A DNA stretch of 64,000 nucleotides from Rhizobacter sp. OV335 (GTDB lineage Bacteria > Pseudomonadota > Gammaproteobacteria > Burkholderiales > Burkholderiaceae_C): assembly GCF_900142965.1 (NCBI RefSeq), contig NZ_FRCQ01000002.1:62001-126000 (forward strand). Direction: 5' to 3'. The notes under the pieces are model-generated. The model searched no databases. It saw only the letters and a program-made list of their open reading frames with translations, and was not told the DNA's origin. This document shows positions 28,801 through 40,012 of this stretch, piece by piece (position 1 is the first letter of the stretch; each line of letters begins with the position of its first letter). Both the position numbers and the translations under genes were made by a program.

Positions 28801-29709
28801 ATGCGCGACCTGACCCCTGACGCGCACGAGCCGCTGCCCGCACCGGCCTCGGTGCTCGGCGAATCGCCGCTGTGGCACCCGGTCGAGCAGGCGCTCTACT
28901 GGTGCGACATCGCCGGCTTCGCGCTGAACCGCTTCGATCCGGCGAGCGGCCAGCATGCGCACTGGAGCTTCGCGACCGAGGTCGCGAGCTGCGCCGCGAT
29001 GCGCGACGGCGGCATGCTGCTGGCGATGCGCGACGGGCTGTGGCGCTTCGACACCCGCACCGGCGAGCGCACGCCGCTCGTCGCCGCGCCGTACGACACC
29101 GCGCTCGAACGCTTCAACGACGGCAAGTGCGATCCGCAAGGCCGCTTCTGGGTCGGCACGATCTACGAGCCGCGCAAGCCGGCGCTCGCAGCGCTGTACT
29201 GCTTCAGCGGCGGCACGCTGCAGCGCGTCGCCGACGACGTGACGGTGTCGAACGGCCTCGCGTGGAGTCCCGATGGCCGCACGATGTACTGGAGCGACAC
29301 CACCTCGCACACCGTGTTCGCGATGGACTTCGACGGCGCGAGTGGCCAGCCCGGCCCGCGCCGCGTGTTCGCGCGCTTCCCGTTGAAGCAACCGGAGCAG
29401 GACCTCGCCACCTATGGCGGCCGGCCCGACGGCGCGGCAGTCGACAGCGAAGGCGCGTACTGGTCGGCGATGTTCGAAGGCCAGCGGCTGCTGCGCCTGT
29501 CGCCCGCCGGCGAGGTGCTCGCCGAACTGAAGCTTCCGGTGCGCTGCGCGACGATGCCGTGCTTCGGCGGTGCCGACCTGAAGACGCTGTACGTGACGAC
29601 CTCGCGCGAGAAGCGCCCGGCCGACGAACTGGCGCGGCAGCCGCTGGCCGGCCGCGTGCTGGCGTTCCGGGTCGACGTGCCGGGGCTGCCGGCGACGCTC
29701 TTCGGCTGA
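28801..29709 (+). CDS. SMP-30/gluconolactonase-family sugar lactonase
   Basis: A 302-residue six-bladed beta-propeller lactonase that opens sugar-acid lactones. The divalent-metal ligands are recognisable: Glu21 (GESPLW), Asn106 (RFNDGKCD), Asn151 (VSNGLAWSPD) and Asp210 (GRPDGAAVD). The motif ERFNDGKCDPQGRFWVGT is highly typical. The start is one base after the epimerase stop and glpD starts 4 bases after this stop, indicating one transcript. Sugar specificity (L-arabino-, L-fucono-, gluconolactone) cannot be determined. Confidence 0.92.
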   Translation: MRDLTPDAHEPLPAPASVLGESPLWHPVEQALYWCDIAGFALNRFDPASGQHAHWSFATEVASCAAMRDGGMLLAMRDGLWRFDTRTGERTPLVAAPYDTALERFNDGKCDPQGRFWVGTIYEPRKPALAALYCFSGGTLQRVADDVTVSNGLAWSPDGRTMYWSDTTSHTVFAMDFDGASGQPGPRRVFARFPLKQPEQDLATYGGRPDGAAVDSEGAYWSAMFEGQRLLRLSPAGEVLAELKLPVRCATMPCFGGADLKTLYVTTSREKRPADELARQPLAGRVLAFRVDVPGLPATLFG

Positions 29710-29713
29710 AGCC

Positions 29714-31297
29714 ATGAATCGGGATGAGCAGCTCGCGCGCCTGCGCGACGCCACGCCATGGGACCTGGCGGTGATCGGCGGCGGCGCGACCGGCCTGGGC
29801 GTCGCGCTCGACGCGGCGGCGCGCGGCTTCCGCGTCGTGCTGCTCGAAGGCGAGGATTTCGCGAAGGGCACCTCGTCGCGCGCGACCAAGCTGGTGCACG
29901 GCGGCGTGCGCTACCTCGCCCAGGGCAACGTCGCGCTGGTGCGCGAGGCCTTGCACGAGCGCGCGACGCTGCTCGCGAACGCGCCCCACCTCGCACAGCC
30001 GCTCGCCTTCGTGATGCCGGGCTACCGCTGGTGGGAGCGCTGGTTCTACGGCATCGGGCTGAAGCTCTACGACGCACTGGCCGGCCGGCGCGGGCTGGGC
30101 GACACGCAGCTGCTGTCGACCGCGCAGACGCGCGCGCTGCTGCCCACGGTGCGGGCCGAGGGCCTGCACGGCGGCGTCAAGTACTGGGACGGCCAGTTCG
30201 ATGACGCGCGGCTCGCGATCGCGCTGGCCCGCACCGCCGTCGCGCGCGGCGCCTGCGTCGTCAACCACTGCCGCGTCGACGGCCTGCTGCGCGAAGGCGG
30301 CCGCGTGACCGGCCTGCTGGCGCACGACCGCGAGCGCGGCGAACGCTTCACCGTGCGCGCCGCCTGCGTGGTCAACGCCGCCGGCGTGTGGGTCGACGAG
30401 ATCCGCGACCTCGACCGCGAACCCGGCACGCCCGGCCGCGCGCCGATGGTGGCGCCCAGCCAGGGCGTGCACCTGGTCGTCGACCGCAGCTTCCTGCCGG
30501 GCGACCATGCGCTGCTGATCCCGAAGACCGCCGACGGCCGCGTGCTGTTCGCGGTGCCCTGGCTCGGCAAGACGCTGCTCGGCACCACCGACACGCCGCG
30601 CGACGACCTGGCGGCCGAGCCGGCGCCGTTCCACGACGAGGTCGAGTTCATCCTGCGAGAAGCAGGCCGCTACCTGAGCCGCGCCCCGACGCGGGCCGAC
30701 GTGCGATCGGTGTGGGTCGGGCTGCGGCCGCTCGTCAAGCCGCCGGAGGACGACGGTGGCAACACGAAGGCGCTGTCGCGCGAGCACACGGTGATCGTCG
30801 GCCGCTCGGGCCTCGTCACGGTGACCGGCGGCAAGTGGACCACCTACCGCGCGATGGCCGAAGACGTGCTCGCACGCTGTGCCGACGCCGCGCTGCTGCC
30901 GGCGCGGCCGGCGGGCGTCACGGTGCGGCTGCCGCTGGCGGGCGCGCCGGCCGAGTCCTCGGTGTCACTGACGCGCAGCCCCGGCGAAGCGCGCTACGGC
31001 ACCGACCTGCCGGCGCTGCGCGCCCTGCCCGGCGCCGACCACTGGCTGTGGCGCGACGGCGACGGCGGGCTGAGCGAGGCGATGGTGCGCTTCGCGGTGC
31101 GCATCGAGATGGCCCGCTCCGTCGAAGACGTGCTGGCGCGGCGCTGCCGCCTGCTGTTCCTGGATGCGCGCGAAGCGCTGCGCGTGGCCCCCGAGGTCGG
31201 CCGCCTGATGCGCGACGAGTTGGGGGCGGCCTTCAACGAAGCGGCATCGGTCGGCGCCTTCGAGGCGCTGGCGGCCCGCTACCTCGAGCTGCCCTAG
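29714..31297 (+). CDS. glpD: FAD-dependent glycerol-3-phosphate dehydrogenase
   Basis: A 527-residue membrane-associated flavoenzyme oxidising sn-glycerol 3-phosphate to dihydroxyacetone phosphate and passing electrons to quinone. N-terminal FAD-binding VIGGGATGLGVALDAAARG, GTSSRATKLVHGGVRYL, SQGVHLVVDRSFLPGDHALLIP, the TDTPRDD loop and VTVTGGKWTTYRAMAEDV are all present, followed by the C-terminal DAO_C domain with RCRLLFLDA. Length is normal. No glpK or glpF is adjacent; instead it ends the sugar-lactonase cluster, so its inclusion may serve polyol or glycerol-linked catabolism. Confidence 0.94.
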   Translation: MNRDEQLARLRDATPWDLAVIGGGATGLGVALDAAARGFRVVLLEGEDFAKGTSSRATKLVHGGVRYLAQGNVALVREALHERATLLANAPHLAQPLAFVMPGYRWWERWFYGIGLKLYDALAGRRGLGDTQLLSTAQTRALLPTVRAEGLHGGVKYWDGQFDDARLAIALARTAVARGACVVNHCRVDGLLREGGRVTGLLAHDRERGERFTVRAACVVNAAGVWVDEIRDLDREPGTPGRAPMVAPSQGVHLVVDRSFLPGDHALLIPKTADGRVLFAVPWLGKTLLGTTDTPRDDLAAEPAPFHDEVEFILREAGRYLSRAPTRADVRSVWVGLRPLVKPPEDDGGNTKALSREHTVIVGRSGLVTVTGGKWTTYRAMAEDVLARCADAALLPARPAGVTVRLPLAGAPAESSVSLTRSPGEARYGTDLPALRALPGADHWLWRDGDGGLSEAMVRFAVRIEMARSVEDVLARRCRLLFLDAREALRVAPEVGRLMRDELGAAFNEAASVGAFEALAARYLELP

Positions 31298-31347
31298 ATG
31301 TCCGCTGTCTGTGTCGGGGTGTGTCAGGGAGCGCGGGTCTTTGCCCA

Positions 31348-31353
31348 TATAAT
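31348..31353 (+). promoter_or_regulatory. atpI: Probable -10 element of the atp operon promoter
   Basis: A perfect TATAAT lies 36 bases before the atpI ATG in the gap after glpD. The region at the -35 position (CAGGGA or TGTCAG) is poor, so the assignment rests on the consensus -10 and its position at the head of the nine-gene operon. Confidence 0.55.
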
Positions 31354-31389
31354 CCCGAGGCTTTGCTGCTGACGACTGTCTTCTCCGCC

Positions 31390-31863
31390 ATGACCGAACC
31401 CCTCGACCGTGGCAGAGCCCCAGAAGATGGCATCGACGACCAGCCTTTCAAGACCCTGACGCGTGAAGAAGCTCAGGCCTTGCGAGGACGAATTCCCCAG
31501 GTATCGCCCTGGAGGGTGGTTGCGGTGCAGGCGGTGGCGGGTTTGCTTTGCACGGCCATCGCGGTCGTCGTGACGCAACTGACGGGACAAGGATCTGGAG
31601 CTGCCTGGTCGGCGTTGTACGGCGCGGCGGCGGTTGTTCTTCCGGCGGCATTGCTCGCCAGGGGAATGACACGCGGGACACGAAACGCGATGGCTGCGGC
31701 CGTCGGCTTCATGTTCTGGGAAATGTTGAAGATTGCAGTTGCCATCGCGATGCTGGTGATTGCAGCAAAAGTTGTGCCCAACCTCAGTTGGCCAGTGCTG
31801 CTGGTCACGATGGTGGTGTGCATGAAGGTGAACTGGCTGGCGCTGCTGTGGCGCCGCCGCTGA
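31390..31863 (+). CDS. atpI: ATP synthase subunit I
   Basis: A 157-residue membrane protein at the head of the atp operon, with a hydrophilic N-terminus (about 1-40) and four hydrophobic helices. The sequence [20 protein letters not shown] and a basic C-terminus LLWRRR fit AtpI. In other bacteria AtpI assists c-ring assembly or magnesium uptake and is not part of the finished enzyme. atpB starts 19 bases downstream. ATG 31390 is the first start after the promoter-like TATAAT. Confidence 0.85.
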   Translation: MTEPLDRGRAPEDGIDDQPFKTLTREEAQALRGRIPQVSPWRVVAVQAVAGLLCTAIAVVVTQLTGQGSGAAWSALYGAAAVVLPAALLARGMTRGTRNAMAAAVGFMFWEMLKIAVAIAMLVIAAKVVPNLSWPVLLVTMVVCMKVNWLALLWRRR

Positions 31864-31882
31864 TGGATACAGGGTTTCACGA

Positions 31883-32728
31883 ATGACGACCGAAGGCCAA
31901 GAGCACGCCCCAAGCGCCGGTGAATACATCATTCACCACCTGCACCATCTGCAGAACAAGCACCAGGAAGGGGTCGTCGACTTCTCGGTGATCAACCTCG
32001 ATTCGGTGTTCTTCACCGTCGTGCTCGGCGCGCTGGGCTGCTGGCTGCTGTGGCTGGCCGCGCGCAAGGCCACGTCGGGCCGCCCGGGCCGCTTCCAGGC
32101 CGCCGTCGAGATCCTGGTCGAGATGGTCGACAGCCAGGCCAAGGGCATCGTCCACAACGCGCAGAGCCGCAAGATGGTCGCGCCGCTCGCGCTGACCGTG
32201 TTCGTGTGGATCTTCCTGCTGAACGCGATGGACATGCTGCCGGTCGACCTGCTGCCGTGGGTCAACGCGCACACCGTCGGCCTGCCGTACCTGCGCGTCG
32301 TGCCGACCGCCGACCTGTCGATCACGATGGGCCTGTCGCTCGGCGTGCTGCTGGTCTGCCTGTTCTACAACGTCAAGATCAAGGGCGCCGGCGGCTGGGT
32401 GCACGAGCTGTTCTCGGCCCCGTTCGGCGACAAGTGGTTCCTGTACCCGGTCAACTTCGCGATGCAGCTGATCGAGTTCGTCGCCAAGACCGTCTCGCAC
32501 GGCATGCGGTTGTTCGGCAACATGTACGCCGGCGAACTGATCTTCATGCTGATCGCGCTGATGGGCGGCGCCTTCGCCTTCACCGGCACCGGCATCGCGC
32601 TGTTCCTCGGCCACATCATCGCCGGCTCGGTGTGGACCATCTTCCACATCCTGATCATCACGCTGCAGGCCTTCGTCTTCATGATGCTGACCCTCGTCTA
32701 CGTGGGCCAGGCGCACGATCACCACTGA
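31883..32728 (+). CDS. atpB: F0F1 ATP synthase subunit a
   Basis: A 281-residue F0 membrane subunit forming the proton half-channels against the c-ring. The essential arginine is in [12 protein letters not shown], with [15 protein letters not shown] and the final helix [23 protein letters not shown] typical of the betaproteobacterial form. The histidine-rich N-terminal [10 protein letters not shown] is usual in this lineage. It is followed by a 68-base spacer before atpE containing T-rich sequence, the least GC-rich intergenic spacer of the operon. Confidence 0.97.
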   Translation: MTTEGQEHAPSAGEYIIHHLHHLQNKHQEGVVDFSVINLDSVFFTVVLGALGCWLLWLAARKATSGRPGRFQAAVEILVEMVDSQAKGIVHNAQSRKMVAPLALTVFVWIFLLNAMDMLPVDLLPWVNAHTVGLPYLRVVPTADLSITMGLSLGVLLVCLFYNVKIKGAGGWVHELFSAPFGDKWFLYPVNFAMQLIEFVAKTVSHGMRLFGNMYAGELIFMLIALMGGAFAFTGTGIALFLGHIIAGSVWTIFHILIITLQAFVFMMLTLVYVGQAHDHH

Positions 32729-32784
32729 TCTTTCGCGGCAGGTCGTTCTTTCTTCTTTCGTTCGTTTTTTTCTACCAAACCTAA

Positions 32785-33060
<276 letters not shown>

Positions 33061-33111
33061 GCCGCGCCGGATCACCGGAGCCCCTCTCTCTTTAGTTCCA
33101 GAGGCAACAAC

Positions 33112-33582
33112 GTGAGCATCAACGCTACGCTGATCGCGCAGTTGATCGTGTTCCTGATCCTGGTCGGGTTCACGATGAAATTCGTGTGGCCGCCCATCGT
33201 GAAGGCACTCGACGAGCGTGCGCAGAAGATCGCCGACGGCCTGTCGGCCGCCGACAAGGCGAAAGCCGACCTGAGCGCCGCCAACCGCCGCGTCGAAGAG
33301 CAGCTCTCGGCCGCTCGCAACGAAACCGCTCAGCGCCTGGCCGATGCCGAGCGCCTGGCCCAGGCCATGGTCGAAGAGGCCAAGACCCGCGCCAGCGAAG
33401 AGGGCGCGAAGATCGTCGCCGCCGCCAAGGCCGAAGCTGCACAGGAATCGCTGAAGGCCCGCGAGGCGCTGCGCGAGCAGGTCGCCGCACTGGCCGTCAA
33501 GGGTGCCGAGCAGATCCTCCGCAAGGAAGTCAACGCCGGCGTCCACGCCGACCTGTTGAACCGCCTGAAGACGGAACTCTGA
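33112..33582 (+). CDS. atpF: F0F1 ATP synthase subunit b
   Basis: A 156-residue peripheral-stalk subunit: one N-terminal membrane helix (about residues 5-26, [21 protein letters not shown]) and a long Ala/Glu/Lys-rich coiled coil that dimerises and holds F1 through delta. GTG 33112 is the start that places the helix at the N-terminus, and GAGG lies 8 bases upstream. atpH follows after two bases. Confidence 0.96.
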   Translation: MSINATLIAQLIVFLILVGFTMKFVWPPIVKALDERAQKIADGLSAADKAKADLSAANRRVEEQLSAARNETAQRLADAERLAQAMVEEAKTRASEEGAKIVAAAKAEAAQESLKAREALREQVAALAVKGAEQILRKEVNAGVHADLLNRLKTEL

Positions 33583-33584
33583 CC

Positions 33585-34118
33585 ATGGCCGAGCTCGCTA
33601 CCATCGCCCGCCCGTACGCGGAAGCGCTGTTCCAGGTCGCCGGCAAGGGTGACCTGAAGCAGGCCTCCGAGCAGCTCGACGCGATCGCGGCCGTCGCCGC
33701 GAACGCGCAGATGCGCCAGTACGCCGACAACCCGAAGGCGACCGTCGACCAGGTGTTCGACGTGATCACCTCGGTCGTCAAGTCGCCGCTGTCGGACGCC
33801 ACGCGCAACCTGCTGCGCGCGATCATCGAGAACGGCCGCCTGGCCGCGCTGCCCGAAGTGGCGGTGCAGTTCCATGCGCTGGTCAGCGAACGCTCGGGCG
33901 TCTCGGACGCCACCGTCTACAGCGCCTTCCCGATCGATGCGGCCCAGCTGACGGCCGTGGTCGCGTCGCTCGAGAAGCGCTTCGGTCGCAAGCTGACGGC
34001 CAGCGTGCAGGTCGAGCCCGAACTGATCGGCGGCATCCGCGTGGTGGTCGGCGACGAGGTGCTCGACACCTCGGTCAAGGCCCGTCTCGAACAAATGAAG
34101 GTGGCGCTCACGGCGTGA
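33585..34118 (+). CDS. atpH: F0F1 ATP synthase subunit delta
   Basis: A 177-residue subunit linking the b-dimer stalk to the top of F1. Typical features are [20 protein letters not shown] at the N-terminus and the C-terminal [29 protein letters not shown] 33585 follows the atpF stop by two bases; the 76-base gap to atpA contains no gene. Confidence 0.96.
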   Translation: MAELATIARPYAEALFQVAGKGDLKQASEQLDAIAAVAANAQMRQYADNPKATVDQVFDVITSVVKSPLSDATRNLLRAIIENGRLAALPEVAVQFHALVSERSGVSDATVYSAFPIDAAQLTAVVASLEKRFGRKLTASVQVEPELIGGIRVVVGDEVLDTSVKARLEQMKVALTA

Positions 34119-34194
34119 CGACCCGCAAGGGTTGTCCGCCGCAGGCGACAGCATTCCAACCTGCAGGCCAGCGTGCCGCGGACCGGAGAAAGCA

Positions 34195-35733
34195 ATGCAA
34201 CTGAATCCCGCAGAAATTTCCGAACTGATCAAGTCCCGCATCGAGGGCCTGGCCGGTTCGACCGACATTCGCAACCAGGGCACCGTGGTGTCGGTGACCG
34301 ACGGCATCTGCCGCATCCACGGCCTGTCGGACGTGATGCAAGGCGAAATGCTGGAGTTCCCCGGCAACACGTTCGGCCTGGCGCTGAACCTCGAGCGCGA
34401 CTCCGTCGGCGCGGTGATTCTGGGTGAGTACGAGCACATCTCCGAAGGCGACACGGTCAAGTGCACCGGCCGCATCCTCGAAGTGCCGGTCGGCCCCGAG
34501 CTCATCGGCCGCGTCGTCAACGCGCTGGGCCAGCCAATCGACGGCAAGGGTCCCGTCAACGCCAAGCTGCAGGCCCCGATCGAGAAGATCGCCCCGGGCG
34601 TGATCGCCCGCAAGTCGGTCGACCAGCCGATGCAGACCGGCCTGAAGTCCATCGACTCGATGGTGCCGGTCGGCCGCGGCCAGCGCGAACTGATCATCGG
34701 CGACCGCCAGACCGGCAAGACCGCCGTCGCGATCGACGCGATCATCAACCAGAAGGGTCAGAACATGACCTGCATCTACGTTGCGATCGGCCAGAAGGCG
34801 TCGTCGATCAAGAACGTGGTGCGCTCGCTCGAAGCCAACGGCGCGATGGACTACACCATCGTCGTCGCCGCGTCGGCCGCCGAATCGGCCGCGATGCAGT
34901 ACGTGTCGGCGTACTCCGGCTGCACGATGGGCGAGTACTTCCGCGACCGCGGGCAAGATGCGCTGATCGTCTATGACGACCTGTCCAAGCAGGCCGTCGC
35001 CTACCGCCAGGTCTCGCTGCTGCTGCGCCGCCCGCCGGGCCGCGAAGCCTACCCCGGCGACGTGTTCTACCTGCACAGCCGCCTGCTCGAGCGCGCCGCC
35101 CGCGTCAACGCCGACTACGTCGAAGCCTTCACCAAGGGTGAAGTCAAGGGCCGGACCGGCTCGCTGACCGCGCTGCCGATCATCGAGACGCAGGCCGGCG
35201 ACGTGTCCGCGTTCGTGCCGACCAACGTGATCTCGATCACCGACGGCCAGATCTTCCTGGAAACCTCGCTGTTCAACGCCGGCATCCGCCCCGCGATCAA
35301 CGCCGGTATCTCGGTGTCGCGCGTCGGTTCGTCGGCCCAGACCAAGATCATCAAGAGCCAGTCCGGCGGCATCCGTACCGACCTGGCGCAGTACCGCGAG
35401 CTGGCGGCGTTCGCGCAGTTCGCCTCCGACCTCGATGACGCCACCCGCAAGCAGCTCGACCGCGGTGCCCGCGTGACCGAACTGCTGAAGCAGTCGCAGT
35501 ACTCGCCGTTGTCGATCAGCCTGATGGGCGCGACGCTGTTCGCGGTCAACAAGGGCTTCATGGACGACATCGAGGTCAAGAAGATCCTGGCCTTCGAAGC
35601 CGGCCTGCACCAGTTCCTGAAGAGCAGCCACGCAGCCCTGCTGAAGAAGATCGAAGACAGCAAGCAGCTCGACAAGGAAGCGGAAGCCGAATTGTCCGCA
35701 GCCGTCACGGCCTTCAAGAAGAGCTTCGCCTGA
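34195..35733 (+). CDS. atpA: F0F1 ATP synthase subunit alpha
   Basis: A 512-residue F1 subunit with non-catalytic nucleotide sites. [19 protein letters not shown] is the canonical start, P-loop GDRQTGKT lies at about residues 169-176, and the conserved [17 protein letters not shown] and [12 protein letters not shown] (containing the arginine finger) are present. GGAGAAAGCA provides the ribosome-binding site. A UUCG-capped hairpin lies between this gene and atpG. Confidence 0.98.
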   Translation: MQLNPAEISELIKSRIEGLAGSTDIRNQGTVVSVTDGICRIHGLSDVMQGEMLEFPGNTFGLALNLERDSVGAVILGEYEHISEGDTVKCTGRILEVPVGPELIGRVVNALGQPIDGKGPVNAKLQAPIEKIAPGVIARKSVDQPMQTGLKSIDSMVPVGRGQRELIIGDRQTGKTAVAIDAIINQKGQNMTCIYVAIGQKASSIKNVVRSLEANGAMDYTIVVAASAAESAAMQYVSAYSGCTMGEYFRDRGQDALIVYDDLSKQAVAYRQVSLLLRRPPGREAYPGDVFYLHSRLLERAARVNADYVEAFTKGEVKGRTGSLTALPIIETQAGDVSAFVPTNVISITDGQIFLETSLFNAGIRPAINAGISVSRVGSSAQTKIIKSQSGGIRTDLAQYRELAAFAQFASDLDDATRKQLDRGARVTELLKQSQYSPLSISLMGATLFAVNKGFMDDIEVKKILAFEAGLHQFLKSSHAALLKKIEDSKQLDKEAEAELSAAVTAFKKSFA

Positions 35734-35745
35734 AGAAGAACCCCT

Positions 35746-35761
35746 GTCACCTTCGGGTGAC
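35746..35761 (+). other. UUCG-tetraloop hairpin between atpA and atpG
   Basis: GTCACC and GGTGAC pair perfectly around the exceptionally stable TTCG loop. No T-tract follows, and the gene order continues, so this is more likely an mRNA-stability or processing element tuning subunit stoichiometry than a terminator. Its role is inferred from structure and position only. Confidence 0.6.
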
Positions 35762-35784
35762 CGGAAAACCATAGGAGTTCGCTG

Positions 35785-36654
35785 ATGGCAGCAGGCAAGG
35801 AAATACGCGGCAAGATCAAATCGGTGGAGAACACCAAGAAGATCACCAAGGCCATGGAGATGGTTGCCGCCTCCAAGATGCGCAAGGCGCAGGACCGCAT
35901 GCGCCATGCGCGTCCGTACGCCGAGAAGATCCGCAACCTGGCGGCCAACCTGTCGACGGCCACGCCCGAGTACAAGCACCCGTTCATGGTCGCCAACGAC
36001 GGCGCCAGGACGGTCGGCTTCATCGTCGTGTCCACCGACAAGGGCCTGTGCGGCGGCCTGAACACCAACGTGCTGCGCGCCGTCACCGGCAAGCTGCGCG
36101 AGCTGGAAGCGCAGGGCCTGGGTGCCGAGGCGGTTGCCATCGGCAACAAGGGCCTGGGCTTCCTGAACCGCATCGGCGCCAAGGTGGTGTCGCAGGCCAC
36201 GCAGCTCGGTGACAAGCCGCACCTCGACAAGCTGATCGGCCCCGTGAAGGTGCTGTTCGACGCGTACGCCGAGGGCAAGCTGAAGCAGGTGTTCCTGTGC
36301 TACACGCGTTTCATCAACACGATGAAGCAGGAACCGGTGGTGTTGCAGCTGTTGCCGCTCGCGGCCGACAGCATGGTGGTCGACAAGGGCACGCACGGCT
36401 GGGATTACCTGTACGAGCCCGACGCGCCGACGGTGATCAACGAGCTGCTGGTGCGCTACACCGAAGCCCTGGTCTACCAGGCGGTGGCCGAGAACATGGC
36501 GTCCGAGCAATCGGCGCGCATGGTGGCGATGAAGTCGGCGACCGACAACGCCGGCAGCGTCATCGGCGAGCTGAAGCTGGTCTACAACAAGACCCGCCAG
36601 GCGGCGATCACCAAAGAACTGTCCGAGATCGTTGCCGGTGCGGCAGCGGTCTGA
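35785..36654 (+). CDS. atpG: F0F1 ATP synthase subunit gamma
   Basis: A 289-residue central-shaft subunit. The N-terminal helix [20 protein letters not shown] with [15 protein letters not shown] and the C-terminal helix [40 protein letters not shown] are the two coiled-coil strands that rotate within the alpha-beta hexamer; [14 protein letters not shown] is the usual central motif. AGGAGT lies 6 bases before the ATG. Confidence 0.97.
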   Translation: MAAGKEIRGKIKSVENTKKITKAMEMVAASKMRKAQDRMRHARPYAEKIRNLAANLSTATPEYKHPFMVANDGARTVGFIVVSTDKGLCGGLNTNVLRAVTGKLRELEAQGLGAEAVAIGNKGLGFLNRIGAKVVSQATQLGDKPHLDKLIGPVKVLFDAYAEGKLKQVFLCYTRFINTMKQEPVVLQLLPLAADSMVVDKGTHGWDYLYEPDAPTVINELLVRYTEALVYQAVAENMASEQSARMVAMKSATDNAGSVIGELKLVYNKTRQAAITKELSEIVAGAAAV

Positions 36655-36668
36655 CCCAGAAGATTTGA

Positions 36669-38096
<1,428 letters not shown>

Positions 38097-38111
38097 TCTG
38101 AAGGACACACC

Positions 38112-38528
38112 ATGGCAACCCTGCATGTCGACGTCGTCTCTGCCGAGGAAGCCATCTTCTCCGGCGAAGCGAAGTTCGTGGCGCTGCCGGGCGAGAGCGG
38201 CGAGCTGGGCATCCTGCCCCGCCACACGCCGCTGATCACCCGCATCCGGCCGGGCGCGGTGCGCATCCAGCGCGCTGACACCGGCGAGGAAGAGTTCGTG
38301 TTCGTGGCCGGCGGCATTCTCGAAGTGCAGCCGGGCCGGGTCACCGTGCTGGCCGACACCGCGATCCGCGGCAAGGACCTGGACGAGGCCAAGGCCGCCG
38401 AAGCGAAGAAGATCGCCGAAGAGGCCGTCAAGAACGCGAAGAGCGACCTCGACCTGGCCAAGGCGCAGAACGAGCTGGTGGCGCTGGCCGCCCAGATCGC
38501 TGCCTTGCGCAAGTACCGCAAAAAGTAA
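38112..38528 (+). CDS. atpC: F0F1 ATP synthase subunit epsilon
   Basis: A 138-residue subunit with an N-terminal beta-sandwich ([40 protein letters not shown] region, residues 3-42) and C-terminal helical hairpin rich in Ala/Lys/Glu that regulates ATP hydrolysis. It closes the operon; a large inverted repeat 18 bases downstream may stop transcription or protect the 3' end. Confidence 0.96.
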   Translation: MATLHVDVVSAEEAIFSGEAKFVALPGESGELGILPRHTPLITRIRPGAVRIQRADTGEEEFVFVAGGILEVQPGRVTVLADTAIRGKDLDEAKAAEAKKIAEEAVKNAKSDLDLAKAQNELVALAAQIAALRKYRKK

Positions 38529-38546
38529 GCAAGGCGATCGATATTC

Positions 38547-38607
38547 GTAGCCCGGATGCCAATCCGGGGATCGGTGGTTCACGATCCCGGATTGGCATCC
38601 GGGCTAC
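38547..38607. repeat. REP-like palindromic element after the atp operon
   Basis: Two 22-base arms (38547-38568 and 38586-38607) are perfect inverted copies around a 17-base loop. Each arm is itself a near palindrome with CCCGGAT and ATCCGGG halves, the signature of REP-type units. The distal arm runs over the TAG stop of the converging DUF3617 gene. There is no T-tract. It may act as a bidirectional 3'-end structure; copies elsewhere in the genome are expected but cannot be checked here. Confidence 0.8.
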
Positions 38608-39143
38608 TTCGTTGGGACCGTGAACGGCTTCACCGTGCCGCAGTCGCTGCCCAGCCACTTGGCCGTCATCGTCATCTGCGCGCTGCGGGCCTGGCCCTTC
38701 ACCGTCATGGTCGTCGAGGTCTTCACCGCGTAGCTCTCGGGGCTGGTGAAGGTGACCTCGCCGTTGGTCTCCGACACCATCGGTTCGCCGCAGCTCGAAT
38801 GCCACTTCCAGACGCTGCCGCTGCGCGAGCCGACGTCGGTCTTGCAGCGCGTCTGGGCCTCTTGCCAGCGGCCCTGGTCGAGCGACTCCTTCGTGTGGCA
38901 GATCTTCATGCCGCCATTCGGGCCGCCCCGCGCCTTCATCGCCGCCTCCATGCGGGCCCGGGCCTCGGGCGGCATGTCCTTCATGCGCTGCGCCATGTCG
39001 GGCATCGGCTGGCCGTTGACGAGGCGCTCACTCTGCACCTCCCACAGCCCCGGCTTGATCGGTGGCGCGTTCTGCGCCTGCGCCGCGGTGGCGAGGCACG
39101 ACAACAGCAGGCCCAGTGACGCAGCAAGGCGGAAGCGGCGCAT
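38604..39143 (-). CDS. DUF3617 exported protein
   Basis: A 179-residue predicted periplasmic protein. A signal peptide (about residues 1-23, RRFRLAASLGLLLSCLATAAQAQ) is followed by IKPGLWEVQSERLVNGQPMPDM, then CHTKESLDQGRWQ, CKTDVGSRSG, the SSCGEPMVSETNGEVTF stretch and SDCGTVKPF. Five cysteines in the mature part could form disulfides. This is the pattern of DUF3617, common and uncharacterised in proteobacteria. Its stop codon overlaps the REP-like arm. Confidence 0.85.
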   Translation of the reverse strand: MRRFRLAASLGLLLSCLATAAQAQNAPPIKPGLWEVQSERLVNGQPMPDMAQRMKDMPPEARARMEAAMKARGGPNGGMKICHTKESLDQGRWQEAQTRCKTDVGSRSGSVWKWHSSCGEPMVSETNGEVTFTSPESYAVKTSTTMTVKGQARSAQMTMTAKWLGSDCGTVKPFTVPTK

Positions 39144-39220
39144 GGCGGTCTCCTGACGCGGAAGGTGAGCGGATGATGGCACGCGGCGTGCGCCCCACCA
39201 AGTGGCCCGATACTGCGGCG

Positions 39221-40012
39221 ATGTCGCTGATCGATGAAGCCCTGCGCGCCGGCCACGCACCCGCGCCGCGCACGAACACCGCGTTGCAACGCGTGCTGGT
39301 GGCCGGCGGCGCCGGCCCGCTCGGCTCGGCCTTGCTCGAAAGCCTGCTGTCGGTGCGCGCGTTCGCGCCGGTCAGCGTGCTCGTCACGCAGCCGACGCGC
39401 GCCGCGCTGCACGGCCTGCACGCGCTGCTGTGGCCCGAGGGCACGGCGCTGCCGCCGGGCGACGAGCAGGTCGGCGTCATCGTGTTCGACCGCGAACGCC
39501 ATGCCAACGGTCGCGAGCTGGCGTTCTACCGGCCCGAGCCGGCCGCGCTGCGGGCCGTCGCGGCGCAATGGCAGGCGCGCGGCGTGCGTCACTTGCTGGT
39601 GGTGATGCCGCACACGATGGCGAGCCTGCCCGATGCGCTGAAGCGCGGGCTGGCCAACCTCGACGAGCACGCGGTCGCGGCGCTCGGCTTCGAGCACCTG
39701 GTGTTCATGCGCACCGCGCAGGCCGGCGTGCACGAGCGCATCAGCCACCCGGCGCAGCGGCTGGCGCACTGGATGCTGTCGCAGCTGCAGATGATGGTGC
39801 CGCAGCGCGACCGGCCGGTGCGGGCGCAGAAGGTCGCGCAGTTCGCCGCGCAGCTCGCGGCCGGCCTGGCGTCGAGCCCGCCCGGCACGCGCGTCGTGCC
39901 GCCGGAAACGGTGTGGGAGGCCGCGCAGACCGACGACATCGCCGGCCTCGCGCGTGCCTGGCTCAACGGGCCAGCGCCAGCGCCAACGCCTGTTGAATCG
40001 GCGCGGCCGTAG
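39221..40012 (+). CDS. Rossmann-fold (NAD(P)-binding-like) protein of unknown function
   Basis: A 263-residue protein with an N-terminal dinucleotide-fold motif VLVAGGAGPLGSALLESLL at about residues 25-43, the GxxGxxG pattern of SDR/NmrA-like proteins, but without a recognisable YxxxK catalytic pair. HLLVVMPHTMASLPDALKRGL and the HERISHPAQRLAHWMLSQLQMM stretch suggest a family seen in Burkholderiales. ATG 39221 gives the natural MSLIDEALRAG start; ATGs at 39173 and 39176 with GGAAGG upstream are alternatives. Divergent from the DUF3617 gene. Its 3' end overlaps the transglycosylase gene on the minus strand by 50 bases. Confidence 0.7.
   Translation: MSLIDEALRAGHAPAPRTNTALQRVLVAGGAGPLGSALLESLLSVRAFAPVSVLVTQPTRAALHGLHALLWPEGTALPPGDEQVGVIVFDRERHANGRELAFYRPEPAALRAVAAQWQARGVRHLLVVMPHTMASLPDALKRGLANLDEHAVAALGFEHLVFMRTAQAGVHERISHPAQRLAHWMLSQLQMMVPQRDRPVRAQKVAQFAAQLAAGLASSPPGTRVVPPETVWEAAQTDDIAGLARAWLNGPAPAPTPVESARP

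Noticed and set aside
34108-36510. 800-codon minus-strand frame antisense to atpA and atpG
   Set aside because: Opposite strand encodes unmistakable ATP synthase subunits; the antisense product is repetitive Arg/Val/Asp/His-rich and has no start context.
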